Origin: Candidatus Acidiferrum typicum
Lineage (GTDB): Bacteria > Acidobacteriota > Terriglobia > Acidiferrales > UBA7541
Length of the DNA stretch: 64,000 nt
Assembly: GCA_025463055.1 (NCBI GenBank)
Contig: JAOAPV010000038.1
Coordinates: 110,845 to 174,844 of the forward strand
Reading direction: 5' to 3'
Within the stretch, counting starts at the first letter, position 1; each line of letters starts with the position of its first letter. Shown piece by piece: positions 34,830 through 44,955 of the stretch. A program made the position numbers and the translations under genes. A model generated the notes under the pieces. That model had not been told where the DNA came from and did no database searches. It was given only the letters and a program-made list of their open reading frames with translations.

Positions 34830-37310
34830 TTATTCGTAGCGCAGGGCGATAATGGGGTCGACCTTGGTGGCGCGGCGGGCCGGAATGTAACACGCAAGCG
34901 CTGCGGCCAAGGCAAGAACCAAAGACACGGCGCCGAACGTAACAGCGTCATGGGCGCTGACGCCGAACAGCAAGCTCCCGAGCACGCGCATCGCGGCGAA
35001 TGCAACAATGAGCCCGAGAACTAATCCCGCCGCCGCAAGGCGCATCCCTTGGCCCACAACGAGAAAGAGTACGCGGCCGGTTTGGGCTCCCATGGCCATG
35101 CGAATTCCAATTTCGCGCGTTTGTTGATTTACGGAATACGACAAAACACCGTACACGCCGATGATCGCGAGGATTAGCGCGAGTCCGCCAAACATAGCAA
35201 GCAGCGCGGCACCCATACGTGGCGCCCAGAGGCCCTGCCCCAGCAGCTCTCCGATTGTCTGCACGTTAGTGAGCGCCAGGTTGGAATCTAGCTGCTGCAC
35301 TTGGCTACGCACGCTGGAGATCACTGCTTCGGGGCGGCCGCTCGTGCGCACCAGCATGATGGCTGCGGGCGAATAGTTTTGCGCTAGAGGTAAATAGACC
35401 ACTGGCTGCGGTTTTTCGCCGATGTTGTTCTCCACCGTATTCCGGACTACACCGACGATTTCGCGCAGCCCTGGATCCCCATGAAAGTGGAAGCGCTTGC
35501 CGATAGCATTTTCATTGGGCCAGAAATGCTTGGCCATGGCCTCGTTGGCGATGACCACCTGCTTTGTACCTGCTCGGTCGAAGTCATTGAATTCGCGGCC
35601 AGCGACGATCGGGATGCGGAGAGTCTCAAAAAAAGTTGGAGCTATATCATTCACCTGCGTCAAAGTCCCGCGGTAGCCGGAGGCTTCATCCTGACCCTCA
35701 GGAAAAATGGTGCGAGAAAACGCTGGAATTAATGGCGGAGCATCGGCAATCGTAACGGACTCCACACCGGGGGAGGCTTTGGCCCGTTCGATGGCAGCGC
35801 GGAAAAATTGCTGGCCGCGCCCTTCGTCGTAATGCAAGGCGCCCAGATCAAAATTGAACATGAAGAGGTTTGTGGATTCAAAACCTGGATCAATGCGCTG
35901 CGCATTTTGCATACTGCGAACGAAAAGCCCGGCACCAACGAGCGCGACCAAAGCCAGTGCAATTTCAGTCACAACGAGCATGCTGCGGAACGGACTGCTT
36001 GCCCACCCAACCGTATTGCCACGGCCCCCGACCTTTAGGACTTCGATCAAGTTCGGGCGCGCTGCCTTCAACGCCGGAACGACGCCGATGAGGACGGCGG
36101 TCAAGAGCGCGACGGAGAGCGTAAAGAGCAGCACATGAGAATCGAATCCCAAGTCGAGATCGCTATCGCGGATGAACGGAGGCCGGAACGACCACAATAT
36201 CGAACGCCCAATGTATGCGATCGCCAAACCGGCCAGAGCCGAGAGTGACGCGAGCACCAAGCTTTCCGTGAGTAGTTGCTGGATCACCCGGCCCCGGCTC
36301 GCCCCCATAGCGGCGCGAACACCAATCTCTTTTTCGCGGCTTGCCGCTTGCGCGAGAAGCAAATTGGCCAGGTTGACGCAGGCAATCAGAAGTACGAGAC
36401 CGACGATGCCCATCATCAGACCGCCCGCGAGAGTGATTTGGCTGCGCTGGTTGATCCCAACGGCAGCCTCAGCAAGCGGCGTCAAGGCTACGCTGCGGCC
36501 GGCGTTATCCCTGGGATAGGCGTTCTCAAGCTCAGTAGCAATGGTTTTGAGCGAAGCTTCCGCGGTGGAAATCGAGACTCCATCCTTCAATCGACCATAC
36601 ACGACGGTCGCCAAAAAACGCCGTGTATTGAAGTTGTCCTTAAAGAAGCCGGCCAACATTTGCGGGTACATGCTGACGGGAACCCAGATCTCTTCTGCAT
36701 TGTTGAAGGTGAAGGTGCCCTTAAATCCGTTTGGCGCGATACCGACAATCGTAAACGGTGTGGCGTTGAGTGTGAGGATTTGACCGATCGCATTCGGGTT
36801 GGCGCCGAATTTATTTGTCCACAGGCTATAGCTAAGAACAGCGACATTATTTCCGCCGGGCTTAGTGTCCTCATCAGGCAAGAAGAAGCGGCCGGCGCTG
36901 GGTCGCAGACCGAGCAGATCAAAAAAGCTGGCACTGACCATTTGTCCTTGAAGCTGGCGAGGCTCCGCGCCACCGCTCCAAGTCAAAGGGAAAGGGCCGA
37001 CAACGCACGTCATCGCCGAGAAAAGCTGCTGAGTCTGACGCGCATAATCCTGAAAATTCACATAGGACATGCCGAGTTTTTCGCTGTTGGCGGCGGTCAC
37101 GCGCGTCTTGGTGTCGACGGTGTCCAGCTCTACCACGCGAGCGACGTCCTTCACCGGCAACGGATTCAGCAGGATGGCGTTGACGACCGTGAAAATTGTA
37201 GTATTGGCGCCGATACCCAGCGCTAGCGATAGAATAGCGACTAAGCTGAACGCCGGATTCTTGGTCAGCATGCGTATGGCATACCGTACGTCTTGCCAAA
37301 GAGTTTGCAT
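34830..37310 (-). CDS. ADOP-family duplicated permease (second copy)
   Basis: An 826-residue relative of the downstream permease, with [18 protein letters not shown] and [17 protein letters not shown] at the N-terminus and the end [17 protein letters not shown]. Both halves contain the FtsX-type membrane unit, with [14 protein letters not shown] [16 protein letters not shown] and [15 protein letters not shown] loops. The two copies differ substantially, so the duplication is old. Substrate and energy source are unknown, since no ABC ATPase is encoded nearby. Confidence 0.93.
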   Translation of the reverse strand: MQTLWQDVRYAIRMLTKNPAFSLVAILSLALGIGANTTIFTVVNAILLNPLPVKDVARVVELDTVDTKTRVTAANSEKLGMSYVNFQDYARQTQQLFSAMTCVVGPFPLTWSGGAEPRQLQGQMVSASFFDLLGLRPSAGRFFLPDEDTKPGGNNVAVLSYSLWTNKFGANPNAIGQILTLNATPFTIVGIAPNGFKGTFTFNNAEEIWVPVSMYPQMLAGFFKDNFNTRRFLATVVYGRLKDGVSISTAEASLKTIATELENAYPRDNAGRSVALTPLAEAAVGINQRSQITLAGGLMMGIVGLVLLIACVNLANLLLAQAASREKEIGVRAAMGASRGRVIQQLLTESLVLASLSALAGLAIAYIGRSILWSFRPPFIRDSDLDLGFDSHVLLFTLSVALLTAVLIGVVPALKAARPNLIEVLKVGGRGNTVGWASSPFRSMLVVTEIALALVALVGAGLFVRSMQNAQRIDPGFESTNLFMFNFDLGALHYDEGRGQQFFRAAIERAKASPGVESVTIADAPPLIPAFSRTIFPEGQDEASGYRGTLTQVNDIAPTFFETLRIPIVAGREFNDFDRAGTKQVVIANEAMAKHFWPNENAIGKRFHFHGDPGLREIVGVVRNTVENNIGEKPQPVVYLPLAQNYSPAAIMLVRTSGRPEAVISSVRSQVQQLDSNLALTNVQTIGELLGQGLWAPRMGAALLAMFGGLALILAIIGVYGVLSYSVNQQTREIGIRMAMGAQTGRVLFLVVGQGMRLAAAGLVLGLIVAFAAMRVLGSLLFGVSAHDAVTFGAVSLVLALAAALACYIPARRATKVDPIIALRYE

Positions 37311-37434
37311 GGTTTGAGTCTCCTACAGTGTCCTGCCGCCGCCTGGGCGCGCAATTTCAGCTCACCACTTTGTCCTATCGTGTAAACGGTCCAGTGGCAC
37401 TAGCGTTTCCGATACAATCTATCCCAGATATCGA

Positions 37435-38295
37435 TTAGCGGCGCAAGGGACTAGGCGTGGCTAATAGACGCACAGAAATCGAAAAGTTGCCGCGCTCACG
37501 GCCTATAAGCTCAAAACTCGCCGCATTCTCCGCGCCGCCGCTGCTGGACGTCTTTGCAGGATTGCCTCCCGTTAGATCGGCGACTTTCGGCGAAAGATTG
37601 CGCGCCTCCAATGGAACCTTTGCAATAGTGCCGCGAACATCAATCGTTAGGGTACGGTGTTCCCCCGGGGCGAGCGGAGAGGAGTCCGCGTCCAGGGACA
37701 AATCCACGAAAGTTATCGAAAACGTGGGAGCGGATCGCTTGGCGCAAGACACTTCGATGTTTGCAGGCCCCGGCGCCACATCCGTCGAAGGCAGTGCCGT
37801 CACGGCCGCCCGAGAGGATGCCAATACCAAGGCTGGTTTCCCCGCAACGCGCACATTGTTTGCGTCCGCGTCACCGCAAAAGCCGGTGCCTGCGAGTTCA
37901 AACCTGTCGCCGCGCGAAGCGAACTCGGGAGCAGCGGAGACTTGCAGTGAAGACGAGCTCACTTCAGCGGTCGTGAGAATCGTCGTGTAAACGCGTGCGG
38001 ATCGCGACCCGATCGTCGCGTAAATCACGCCGGGATTAACCGGAGCGACGAACAATGCTCGACCCGTGGCATTGGTAACGAGGTGGTCGCCGTAGGAAAA
38101 ATTCACGGTCACGCCTGGTGTGAGCCGGCCATTCCCGTCCAGCACCGCAAGCGTGGCGGGTTCGCCGCCAACGATGCGTTTCGGCAGCAGCAGGATTCGT
38201 GCCGCAGACGCGGGCGGGGGAGCCTGCTCTGACAACGTTTGCAACGGTGCAAACAGGCATAGAACGCTCAGCAGGCGGAAAAGGTGCCAACGCAT
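37435..38295 (-). CDS. Secreted protein with an IPT/TIG-like domain
   Basis: A 286-residue secreted protein with signal peptide (LFRLLSVLCLFAPLQTLS) and beta-rich content. The middle, about residues 125-195, resembles an IPT/TIG immunoglobulin-like domain (RGDRFELAGTGFCGD, then GPANIEVSC). Two Cys in this segment may form a disulfide. The first part looks like another Ig-like or carboxypeptidase-regulatory-like fold (GRLTPGVTVNFSYGD). It lies downstream of the ADOP permeases on the same strand, with a 124-base gap, and diverges from the PP2C gene. Function unknown. Confidence 0.65.
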   Translation of the reverse strand: MRWHLFRLLSVLCLFAPLQTLSEQAPPPASAARILLLPKRIVGGEPATLAVLDGNGRLTPGVTVNFSYGDHLVTNATGRALFVAPVNPGVIYATIGSRSARVYTTILTTAEVSSSSLQVSAAPEFASRGDRFELAGTGFCGDADANNVRVAGKPALVLASSRAAVTALPSTDVAPGPANIEVSCAKRSAPTFSITFVDLSLDADSSPLAPGEHRTLTIDVRGTIAKVPLEARNLSPKVADLTGGNPAKTSSSGGAENAASFELIGRERGNFSISVRLLATPSPLRR

Positions 38296-38525
38296 TGCAC
38301 GATTGTACCGAACTTAGCCAACGCCGTGGGAGCTCTGACGCGCCACCTCCAAACTCGATTTCGCGAGGTTTCCCTCTCCCCAGACCGCATTCGGTGATGT
38401 GGCGAAAAAGCGAGTAATCAGTAGGGTTCATTGCCATACGCGTGGGCGACGTGTCTGTTAGCGTGGGAACAGGGTTGCGAGTGCTATGTGCGGGCTGGGT
38501 GTGTCCCGCGACGGTAGGAGTCTCC

Positions 38526-39365
38526 GTGCAGATCGTAAGTGGCGGCGTGACCGATGTAGGTCGCGTGCGCACCAACAATGAGGACTGCTATCGCATTGTG
38601 GCCCCGCTCCATCTGTTCGTCTTGTCCGACGGGATGGGTGGCGAAGCCCACGGTGAAGTAGCCAGCGCGTTAGCCGTGGAAACCGTCGTAAAGCATTGCA
38701 TCGAAGCGATCGATAATCCGGCGGTAACACTCTACGGCCAGCAGCAAGAGGCCTGGACCGACAAGACCAAGCGACTGAGCAGCGCGGCGCACTTGGCCAA
38801 CAGAAAGATTTTCTCTTCGGCGCAGGAGCATGCGGACCAAAAGGGCATGGGCGCAACGTTGACCGCGGCTTGGATCGACGGCCCGAAGCTGAGCATCGTG
38901 CACGTGGGCGACAGCCGCGCGTATCTGCTGCGCAGCGGTACCCTGCAGCAGCTCACCAGCGATCATTCGCTCGTCGCCGAGCAGGTTCGCCACGGCATCC
39001 TAACCGCGGCCGAAGCCGAAGAGAGTCAGATGCAAAGTGTGTTGCTGCGCGCGCTGGGTTCGCAGGCGGAAGTGGAGGTTGACGCAGAAGAACACATGGT
39101 GATCGCGCGAGACATTTTGCTGCTCTGTTCCGACGGACTGACGCGCATGGTCATCGAGGCCGAAATTGCAGGAACGCTGCAGTCGGAGCCGGACGCCACG
39201 CAAGCGGCGCAGAAGCTCGTCGACCTGGCGAACGATCGGGGCGGCTCAGACAACATCACGGTAATCGTGGTGCGTATCGGTGCGGAGTCTAAGGGTTGGT
39301 TTTCGTGGTTGCGCCCGGGGGCGCGGAAACATGCGGCCGAAAACGGGACCGCGGGAGGAAAGTAG
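38526..39365 (+). CDS. PP2C-type Ser/Thr phosphatase
   Basis: A 279-residue PPM/PP2C phosphatase. The order is VRTNNEDCY, LSDGMGGEAHGE (metal-binding Asp), GMGATLTAAW, VGDSRAYLLRSG, LCSDGLT and GGSDNITVIVVR, all typical. The start is GTG 38526 with GGAG seven bases upstream; the long upstream reading to 38442 adds an unconserved leader. It is cytosolic and ends one base before an FHA-protein gene, an arrangement seen with Ser/Thr kinase signalling. No kinase gene is adjacent; only the broken one near 59.4 kb is in the window. Confidence 0.93.
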   Translation: MQIVSGGVTDVGRVRTNNEDCYRIVAPLHLFVLSDGMGGEAHGEVASALAVETVVKHCIEAIDNPAVTLYGQQQEAWTDKTKRLSSAAHLANRKIFSSAQEHADQKGMGATLTAAWIDGPKLSIVHVGDSRAYLLRSGTLQQLTSDHSLVAEQVRHGILTAAEAEESQMQSVLLRALGSQAEVEVDAEEHMVIARDILLLCSDGLTRMVIEAEIAGTLQSEPDATQAAQKLVDLANDRGGSDNITVIVVRIGAESKGWFSWLRPGARKHAAENGTAGGK

Positions 39366-39366
39366 C

Positions 39367-40089
39367 ATGGCGAAACTCAGCCTGATGTTTGAAAGCAGAT
39401 TGGTCAAGGAAGTGCCAATCGGGAGCCGGCCGGTAGGTATCGGGCGGTCTCCGGACAACGATCTGCCCGTCGACAACCTGGCAGTGTCCAACCATCACGC
39501 ACGCGTGTTTTTCGAGGCTGGGCGCCTGGTTGTCGAGGACCTGGATAGCCTGAACGGTACGTTCGTCAATGACCTCCGCGTCGAGCGCGCCACCCTGCAC
39601 GATGGCGACTCGATCTGGATCGGCAAGCACCACATTAAGGTAGACGCCAGCGGAGATACGCCGATCTCGGTGGACTCGAAGCGCAAGCCCACCGCACCCC
39701 AGATCAACGAGACAATGGTGCTGGATACCAAGCAGCGCCGCGAAATGCTTCAACAAGCCGCGGCCATGGGCGAGCGCTCACAGTTCGCCGGCCGGCTGAA
39801 GATGCCGACACTCGTGGTCCTTACGGGCAATTCCGATCAGAAGGAATACGTAATTACCGCCAAGCTCGCCGTGATCGGCAAGTCGAAGATGGCTACTGTG
39901 CGTCTGAAGGGCTGGTTCAAGCCTGAAGTCGCCGCCCAAATCAATCAGCGCGATGATGGCTACTACCTTGGGCCAGGCGACAAGACTCCCTTAGTGAACG
40001 ACAAGCCGATACAAGGCCCGGTGCGGCTGAATGACGGCGACGTCATCGAAGTTTGCGGGCTACGCCTGAATTTCCTGTTTCGCGAGTAG
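39367..40089 (+). CDS. Double FHA-domain protein
   Basis: A 240-residue phosphothreonine-binding protein. The first FHA domain (about 10-95) has the full set: IGRSPDNDLPVDNLAVSNHHARV and LNGTFVN. A Lys/Pro/Thr-rich linker contains a candidate phosphosite, NETMVLD. A second, degenerate FHA fold (about 150-240) reads VIGKSKMATVRL and DKTPLVNDKPI, without the Arg/Ser/His contact set, so it may not bind phosphopeptide. The ATG is one base past the phosphatase stop, so the two proteins are co-translated and likely work in one phospho-signalling pair. Confidence 0.92.
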   Translation: MAKLSLMFESRLVKEVPIGSRPVGIGRSPDNDLPVDNLAVSNHHARVFFEAGRLVVEDLDSLNGTFVNDLRVERATLHDGDSIWIGKHHIKVDASGDTPISVDSKRKPTAPQINETMVLDTKQRREMLQQAAAMGERSQFAGRLKMPTLVVLTGNSDQKEYVITAKLAVIGKSKMATVRLKGWFKPEVAAQINQRDDGYYLGPGDKTPLVNDKPIQGPVRLNDGDVIEVCGLRLNFLFRE

Positions 40090-40446
40090 CCAGACGATAT
40101 TTGTGCCGGGGCGACGGTCCGCAATCGCCGACAACGCTGTGTCTTTTTTGCAGTTCTGTGCTTTCCGCTACATTCCGCTTTGCGGTCCGCGCTTTCGCGG
40201 TGTAACAGCCGAGCAAGGGCCCGCATCTTACACGCTGAACCATGTCTTGATCTTGTCTCTAAGCGTTTTAACAGATTAGACTTCAGCGGGATTCGCCGCG
40301 GCCGATCTCGGCCAAGCCGGGCTTGCGCGTACCCGAATTACTCTCGCGGTGAATCTAAGAAGAGCAGATGCATTCCCTCGAAGCACACGTAGTAGTCGCA
40401 AGCAGCGACCGCGCTCAGGATCTCGCTTTACAGGACGCACAATAGT
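40090..40446. other. Intergenic segment with no supported gene
   Basis: These 357 bases hold no ORF I would defend. I see no strong hairpin, T-run or consensus promoter. It presumably carries the start signals of the RND operon. Confidence 0.6.
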
Positions 40447-43400
40447 ATGTGGATTGTTCGTTTAGCGCTATCAAGGCCGTACACGTTCATCGTGATGGCG
40501 CTCGTTGTGATTTTGTTGACTCCGGTCGTGCTGATGCGCACGCCGACCGACATCTTCCCGGAAATCAATATCCCCGTTATCAGCCTGGTATGGAACTACA
40601 ACGGGCTTTCGCCGCAAGATATGGAGCAGCGCATCACATCGAACTCTGAGCGTGCCGTGACCACGCTGGTGAACGATGTTGAGCACATCGAATCGCAATC
40701 GCTGAACGGCGTCGCCGTAGTAAAAATCTATTTTCAGCCGAGCGCAAATATCCAAACCGCCCTCGCGCAGACCACTGCCATTGTCCAGACCATTCTCAGG
40801 TTTTTGCCGCCCGGCACCACCGCCCCGCTAGTGGCCATTTATTCCGCATCCACCGTGCCGGTCATTCAGATTAGTTTGACGAGCGACAGCCTGAGCGAGC
40901 AGGCCATCTTCGATTTTGGAAATAACTTCATCCGCACACAGTTGGCCACCGTGCAAGGCGCGGCTCTGCCGTTCCCGTATGGAGGTAAGCAGCGCCAAAT
41001 CACGGTGGATCTGAATTCGCAATTGCTCCAGTCCAAGGGGCTATCGCCTGTCGACATAGTCAACGCGGTGAATGCACAGAATCTGATTTTGCCAACGGGA
41101 ACGGCGAAGTTGGGCACGCTCGAATACAACGTGGAAATGAACGGCGCACCGCAAACCGTTCAGGAACTGAACGACCTGCCAGTAAAGACAATAAATGGCG
41201 CGACGATTTACATGCGCGATGTCGCACACGTCCGCGACGGTTTCTCCCCGCAAACGAATATCGTTCGGGCCAACGGACAACGCGGCGCGCTGATGGCCGT
41301 ATACAAGACCGGCGGCTCGTCGACCTTGGATATCGTAGACCGCGTCAAACAGACCATTCAGAATTATATGGGGTCTCTGCCGGAGAGTCTGCACATCACC
41401 ATGCTCTTCGATCAGTCTCTCTTCGTGCGCGCTTCCATTCAGGGTGTGCTGCGGGAAGCCCTCATCGCGGCCTGCTTGACGGCAATCATGATCCTGCTCT
41501 TCCTGGGCAACTGGAAGAGCACCCTTATTATCGCCATCTCCATTCCGCTGTCCATTCTGGTCAGCATTCTGCTACTCAGCGCGCTGAATGAAACTATCAA
41601 CATCATGACGCTTGGCGGGCTCGCGCTCGCCGTCGGCATTTTGGTGGATGATGCCACCGTAGAAATCGAAAACATTAACCGCAATCTGGCCATGGGCAAG
41701 GAAACGGTGCAGGCCATCCTGGACGGCGCCCAGCAGATCGCCGTGCCCGCGCTCGTTTCCACGCTGTGCATCTGCATCGTATTCATTCCCATGTTTTTCC
41801 TCTCCGGCGTGGCCCGCTTTCTTTTCGTGCCACTGGCCGAAGCCGTTTCCTTCGCCATGCTTGCCTCATACATGTGGTCCCGGACGATTGTACCGACGCT
41901 GGCGATGTATCTCCTCAGCGCGGAAGACGAATACCATGCGGAAGAGCATAAGGGGCAGAAGCAAGGTCTTTTCCGCCGCTACCAGCAGCGGTTCGAGCAT
42001 CTCTTTGAGCGTTTCCGAGAGGGCTACCGCCGCGCCTTAAGCGCCGCTCTTGAGAGTTCCGCAGTGTTTACCGCCTGTTTTTTTGTCTTCTGCCTGCTCT
42101 CCGCGGGACTGGTTTTTGTACTAGGCCGCGATTTCTTCCCCAAAGTCGATGCCGGGCAAATTCGTCTGCACTTCCGCGCGCGCACCGGCCTGCGCATAGA
42201 AGAGACCGCCCGGCTCGCTGACCAAATCGACGCGACAATACGTGAAACCATTCCAAGCGATGAATTGCAGACCATCCTGGACAATCTCGGCGTGCCTTAC
42301 AGCGGTCTCAATCTTAGCTACAGCAACTCGGGGACGTTCGGAACCGCCGATGGCGAGATTCTCGTGCAATTGAAAGAAGTGCGCGGCAAGCCGACAAGCG
42401 CCTACGTCAACGCGCTACGTGAGAAGTTCCCGCAGAGGTTCCCCGGTGTTCAGTTCTTCTTTCAGCCTGCGGACATCGTGACGCAGATCTTGAACTTTGG
42501 CACCCCTGCGCCCATCGACGTGGCCATCACCGGCAACAACCAACAGGCGAATTTTCTAATCGGACAAAAGTTAGCCAATGAAATTCGCCACATACCCGGT
42601 GCCGTGGATGTCCACGTCCAGCAGGCGTTTGACGGTCCGACGCTACACATGGACGTCGACCGTACGCGCGCCCAGCTCGTTGGATTGCAAACCCGCGATG
42701 TGGCCCAAAACCTTCTTGTATCACTCAGCTCCAGTTTTCAGACCGCGCCGGCTTTCTGGTTGGACCCCAAAAATGGCGTTAGCTACAACGTTGCCGTACA
42801 GACGCCGCAATACCGCGTAGATTCCTTCCAGGCTCTGCAAAATATTCCGGTGAGCGGCAGCGTGCCAGGTGCAGCGCCGCAAATTCTCGGCAACCTGATG
42901 CGATCCCAGACCACTGCCCGTGCGGCTACGATCTCGCATTTTAATGCGCAGCCGATGATTAACGTGTACGCCGCCGTGAACGGCCGCGACCTCGGCGGGG
43001 TCTCCGATGAGGTCGCCAAGCGTGTAGGGGAACTTGAAAAAGATCTGCCGCGCGGCAGTCACATGGTCATCCGCGGACAAGTGCAGACGATGAAGAGCTC
43101 ATTTACGGGGCTTGGCTTCGGACTGATTGGCGCTATCGTTCTCGTCTATTTGTTGATCGTCGTTAATTTTCAATCTTGGCTTGATCCATTCATCATCATT
43201 ACCGCGCTGCCAGGCGCTCTCGCCGGCATATGCTGGATGCTTTTGGTGACGCATACCACGCTAAACGTGCCATCCTTGACGGGGGCAATTATGAGCGTCG
43301 GTGTGGCCACGTCGAACAGCATCTTGATGGTGTCCTTCGCGCGCGAACAGATGAACGAGGGCAAGAACGCCCGCGACGCCGCCCTGGAAGCCGGCTTTGT

Positions 43401-43638
43401 ACGCATGCGCCCCGTCATCATGACCGCCTTGGCCATGATTATCGGCATGGTGCCCATGGCCATCGGTCTCGGCGAAGGCGGCGAGCAGAATGCTCCCCTC
43501 GGTCGCGCCGTAATCGGCGGATTACTCTTCGCTACCTTCGCCACGCTTTTCTTCGTGCCGTGCGTCTTTTCTATTATCCACGGTCGACGCGAGCGCCGCA
43601 GGTCGCATGGCGCAATGCCGGAGCCGGTGGCTTCGTGA
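40447..43638 (+). CDS. RND-family efflux pump, inner-membrane transporter
   Basis: A 1063-residue proton-driven resistance-nodulation-division pump. It starts with ALSRPYTFIVMALVVILLTP and TDIFPEINIPVISLVWNYNGLS, followed by the large porter domain, the helix GLALAVGILVDDATVEIENI with the proton-relay Asp pair, a central cytoplasmic loop, the second porter domain, and the final helices with GVATSNSILMV. The protein resembles the MdtB/MdtC-HAE1 group. It is the first gene of a pump-adaptor-outer-membrane-factor operon, an order different from the more common adaptor-first arrangement. Confidence 0.94.
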   Translation: MWIVRLALSRPYTFIVMALVVILLTPVVLMRTPTDIFPEINIPVISLVWNYNGLSPQDMEQRITSNSERAVTTLVNDVEHIESQSLNGVAVVKIYFQPSANIQTALAQTTAIVQTILRFLPPGTTAPLVAIYSASTVPVIQISLTSDSLSEQAIFDFGNNFIRTQLATVQGAALPFPYGGKQRQITVDLNSQLLQSKGLSPVDIVNAVNAQNLILPTGTAKLGTLEYNVEMNGAPQTVQELNDLPVKTINGATIYMRDVAHVRDGFSPQTNIVRANGQRGALMAVYKTGGSSTLDIVDRVKQTIQNYMGSLPESLHITMLFDQSLFVRASIQGVLREALIAACLTAIMILLFLGNWKSTLIIAISIPLSILVSILLLSALNETINIMTLGGLALAVGILVDDATVEIENINRNLAMGKETVQAILDGAQQIAVPALVSTLCICIVFIPMFFLSGVARFLFVPLAEAVSFAMLASYMWSRTIVPTLAMYLLSAEDEYHAEEHKGQKQGLFRRYQQRFEHLFERFREGYRRALSAALESSAVFTACFFVFCLLSAGLVFVLGRDFFPKVDAGQIRLHFRARTGLRIEETARLADQIDATIRETIPSDELQTILDNLGVPYSGLNLSYSNSGTFGTADGEILVQLKEVRGKPTSAYVNALREKFPQRFPGVQFFFQPADIVTQILNFGTPAPIDVAITGNNQQANFLIGQKLANEIRHIPGAVDVHVQQAFDGPTLHMDVDRTRAQLVGLQTRDVAQNLLVSLSSSFQTAPAFWLDPKNGVSYNVAVQTPQYRVDSFQALQNIPVSGSVPGAAPQILGNLMRSQTTARAATISHFNAQPMINVYAAVNGRDLGGVSDEVAKRVGELEKDLPRGSHMVIRGQVQTMKSSFTGLGFGLIGAIVLVYLLIVVNFQSWLDPFIIITALPGALAGICWMLLVTHTTLNVPSLTGAIMSVGVATSNSILMVSFAREQMNEGKNARDAALEAGFVRMRPVIMTALAMIIGMVPMAIGLGEGGEQNAPLGRAVIGGLLFATFATLFFVPCVFSIIHGRRERRRSHGAMPEPVAS

Positions 43639-43671
43639 CAATCAGGCTTATAAGATCAAGCGGAGCACAGA

Positions 43672-44955
43672 ATGACGACGGAAGGTAATACAAGGAGCGC
43701 CCAGGAAGGTTCATATCAGCCCGCTCAGAAAAAGAGCCGGCTATTTCTGTTTCTCGTAGGCGTGGTCGTAGTGCTGGTGATCATTGGAATTTTCACGATG
43801 CTGCAGCACCGCGAGCAATACAACGCGCTCGCCAAGGAGACAGAAAAGCTCGCAGTGCCCAACGTTGCTGTCATCCATCCCACCGTAGAACCTGCACAGG
43901 AAGATTTGGTGCTCCCCTCAACGCTGCAGGCCTACACGGAATCGCCCATTTACGCGCGCACTACCGGCTACCTCAAAAAGTGGTACCACGATATTGGCAG
44001 CCATGTGCACCAGGGCGAGCTGTTGGCCGACATCGAAACGCCCGAAGTGGACCAGCAGCTTTCTCAGGCACGCGCCGATCTCGGCACTACGCAGGCCAAC
44101 GAGAATCTTTCTCGCATTACCGCCTCACGTTACGAAGAGCTAATCAAGACGGACGGCGTATCTAAGCAAGAAGTCGATAATGCCGTGGGCGACTATGCCG
44201 CGAGACGTGCCGCCGTCGCTTCCGCACAGGCAAACGTTCGTCGCCTCGAGGAGTTGGAATCCTTCAAACACGTCTACGCGCCATTTAGCGGCGTTGTTAC
44301 ACGTCGAAACGTCGATATCGGCAATCTCATCAACGCGGGGAATGGCGGCGCTGCTCAAGAGCTCTTCTTCCTTGCGGCCACCGACCCCATTCGCGCCTAT
44401 ATCAGCGTGCCGGAACTTTACGCACCTGTGGTGCACCCGGGGGTTGGCGCATACCTGGAACTCACGCTCTATCCCGGTCAAAAGTTCCAAGCGAAGGTTG
44501 TGCGAACTGCCGATGCCATCGATTTGGCAAGCCGTACTTTGAACACCGAAGTGGACATACCGAACAAGGACAGTCAGTTACTCCCCGGCGGCTATGCCCA
44601 GGTGCATCTACTGGTCGGCGTGAAGGGAACGCGCCTGCAAGTGCCTGTGAACGCGCTGCTCTTTCGCGCGGAGGGTTTGCGAGCCGTGGTAGTCGACGCA
44701 AACCATAAAGTGCATTTGCAGCAGTTAGTTATTGGCCGCGATTACGGCACCGCGCTGGAAGTGCTGCAGGGCCTGAGCCCGCAAGATTGGATTGTGCTGA
44801 ATCCCCCCGATTCCCTCGATGAGGGCATGCAAGTGAATGTGAAACAGATGCCCCAAACCACAGGCCCCGCCGCACCAGCCGGTGGCACTGCTCCGCCGCC
44901 TGGCAATGTACCCCCAAACACTAACGGCGGCTCGCCACAGGGGTCAAAGAAGTAA
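43672..44955 (+). CDS. RND periplasmic adaptor (membrane-fusion protein)
   Basis: A 427-residue adaptor with a single N-terminal transmembrane segment (LFLFLVGVVVVLVIIGIF), no lipobox, the lipoyl half motifs GYLKKWYHDIGSHVHQGELLADIE and YAPFSGVVTRRNVDIGNLI, and a beta-barrel portion. It links the inner pump to the outer-membrane channel. A Pro-rich tail of about 35 residues is likely disordered. It follows the pump after 33 bases and its stop overlaps the next start as TAATG. Confidence 0.93.
   Translation: MTTEGNTRSAQEGSYQPAQKKSRLFLFLVGVVVVLVIIGIFTMLQHREQYNALAKETEKLAVPNVAVIHPTVEPAQEDLVLPSTLQAYTESPIYARTTGYLKKWYHDIGSHVHQGELLADIETPEVDQQLSQARADLGTTQANENLSRITASRYEELIKTDGVSKQEVDNAVGDYAARRAAVASAQANVRRLEELESFKHVYAPFSGVVTRRNVDIGNLINAGNGGAAQELFFLAATDPIRAYISVPELYAPVVHPGVGAYLELTLYPGQKFQAKVVRTADAIDLASRTLNTEVDIPNKDSQLLPGGYAQVHLLVGVKGTRLQVPVNALLFRAEGLRAVVVDANHKVHLQQLVIGRDYGTALEVLQGLSPQDWIVLNPPDSLDEGMQVNVKQMPQTTGPAAPAGGTAPPPGNVPPNTNGGSPQGSKK

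Noticed and set aside
36276..37226. 316-codon plus-strand frame opposite an ADOP permease
   Set aside because: Shadow of a high-GC coding gene; no motif or membrane segments.
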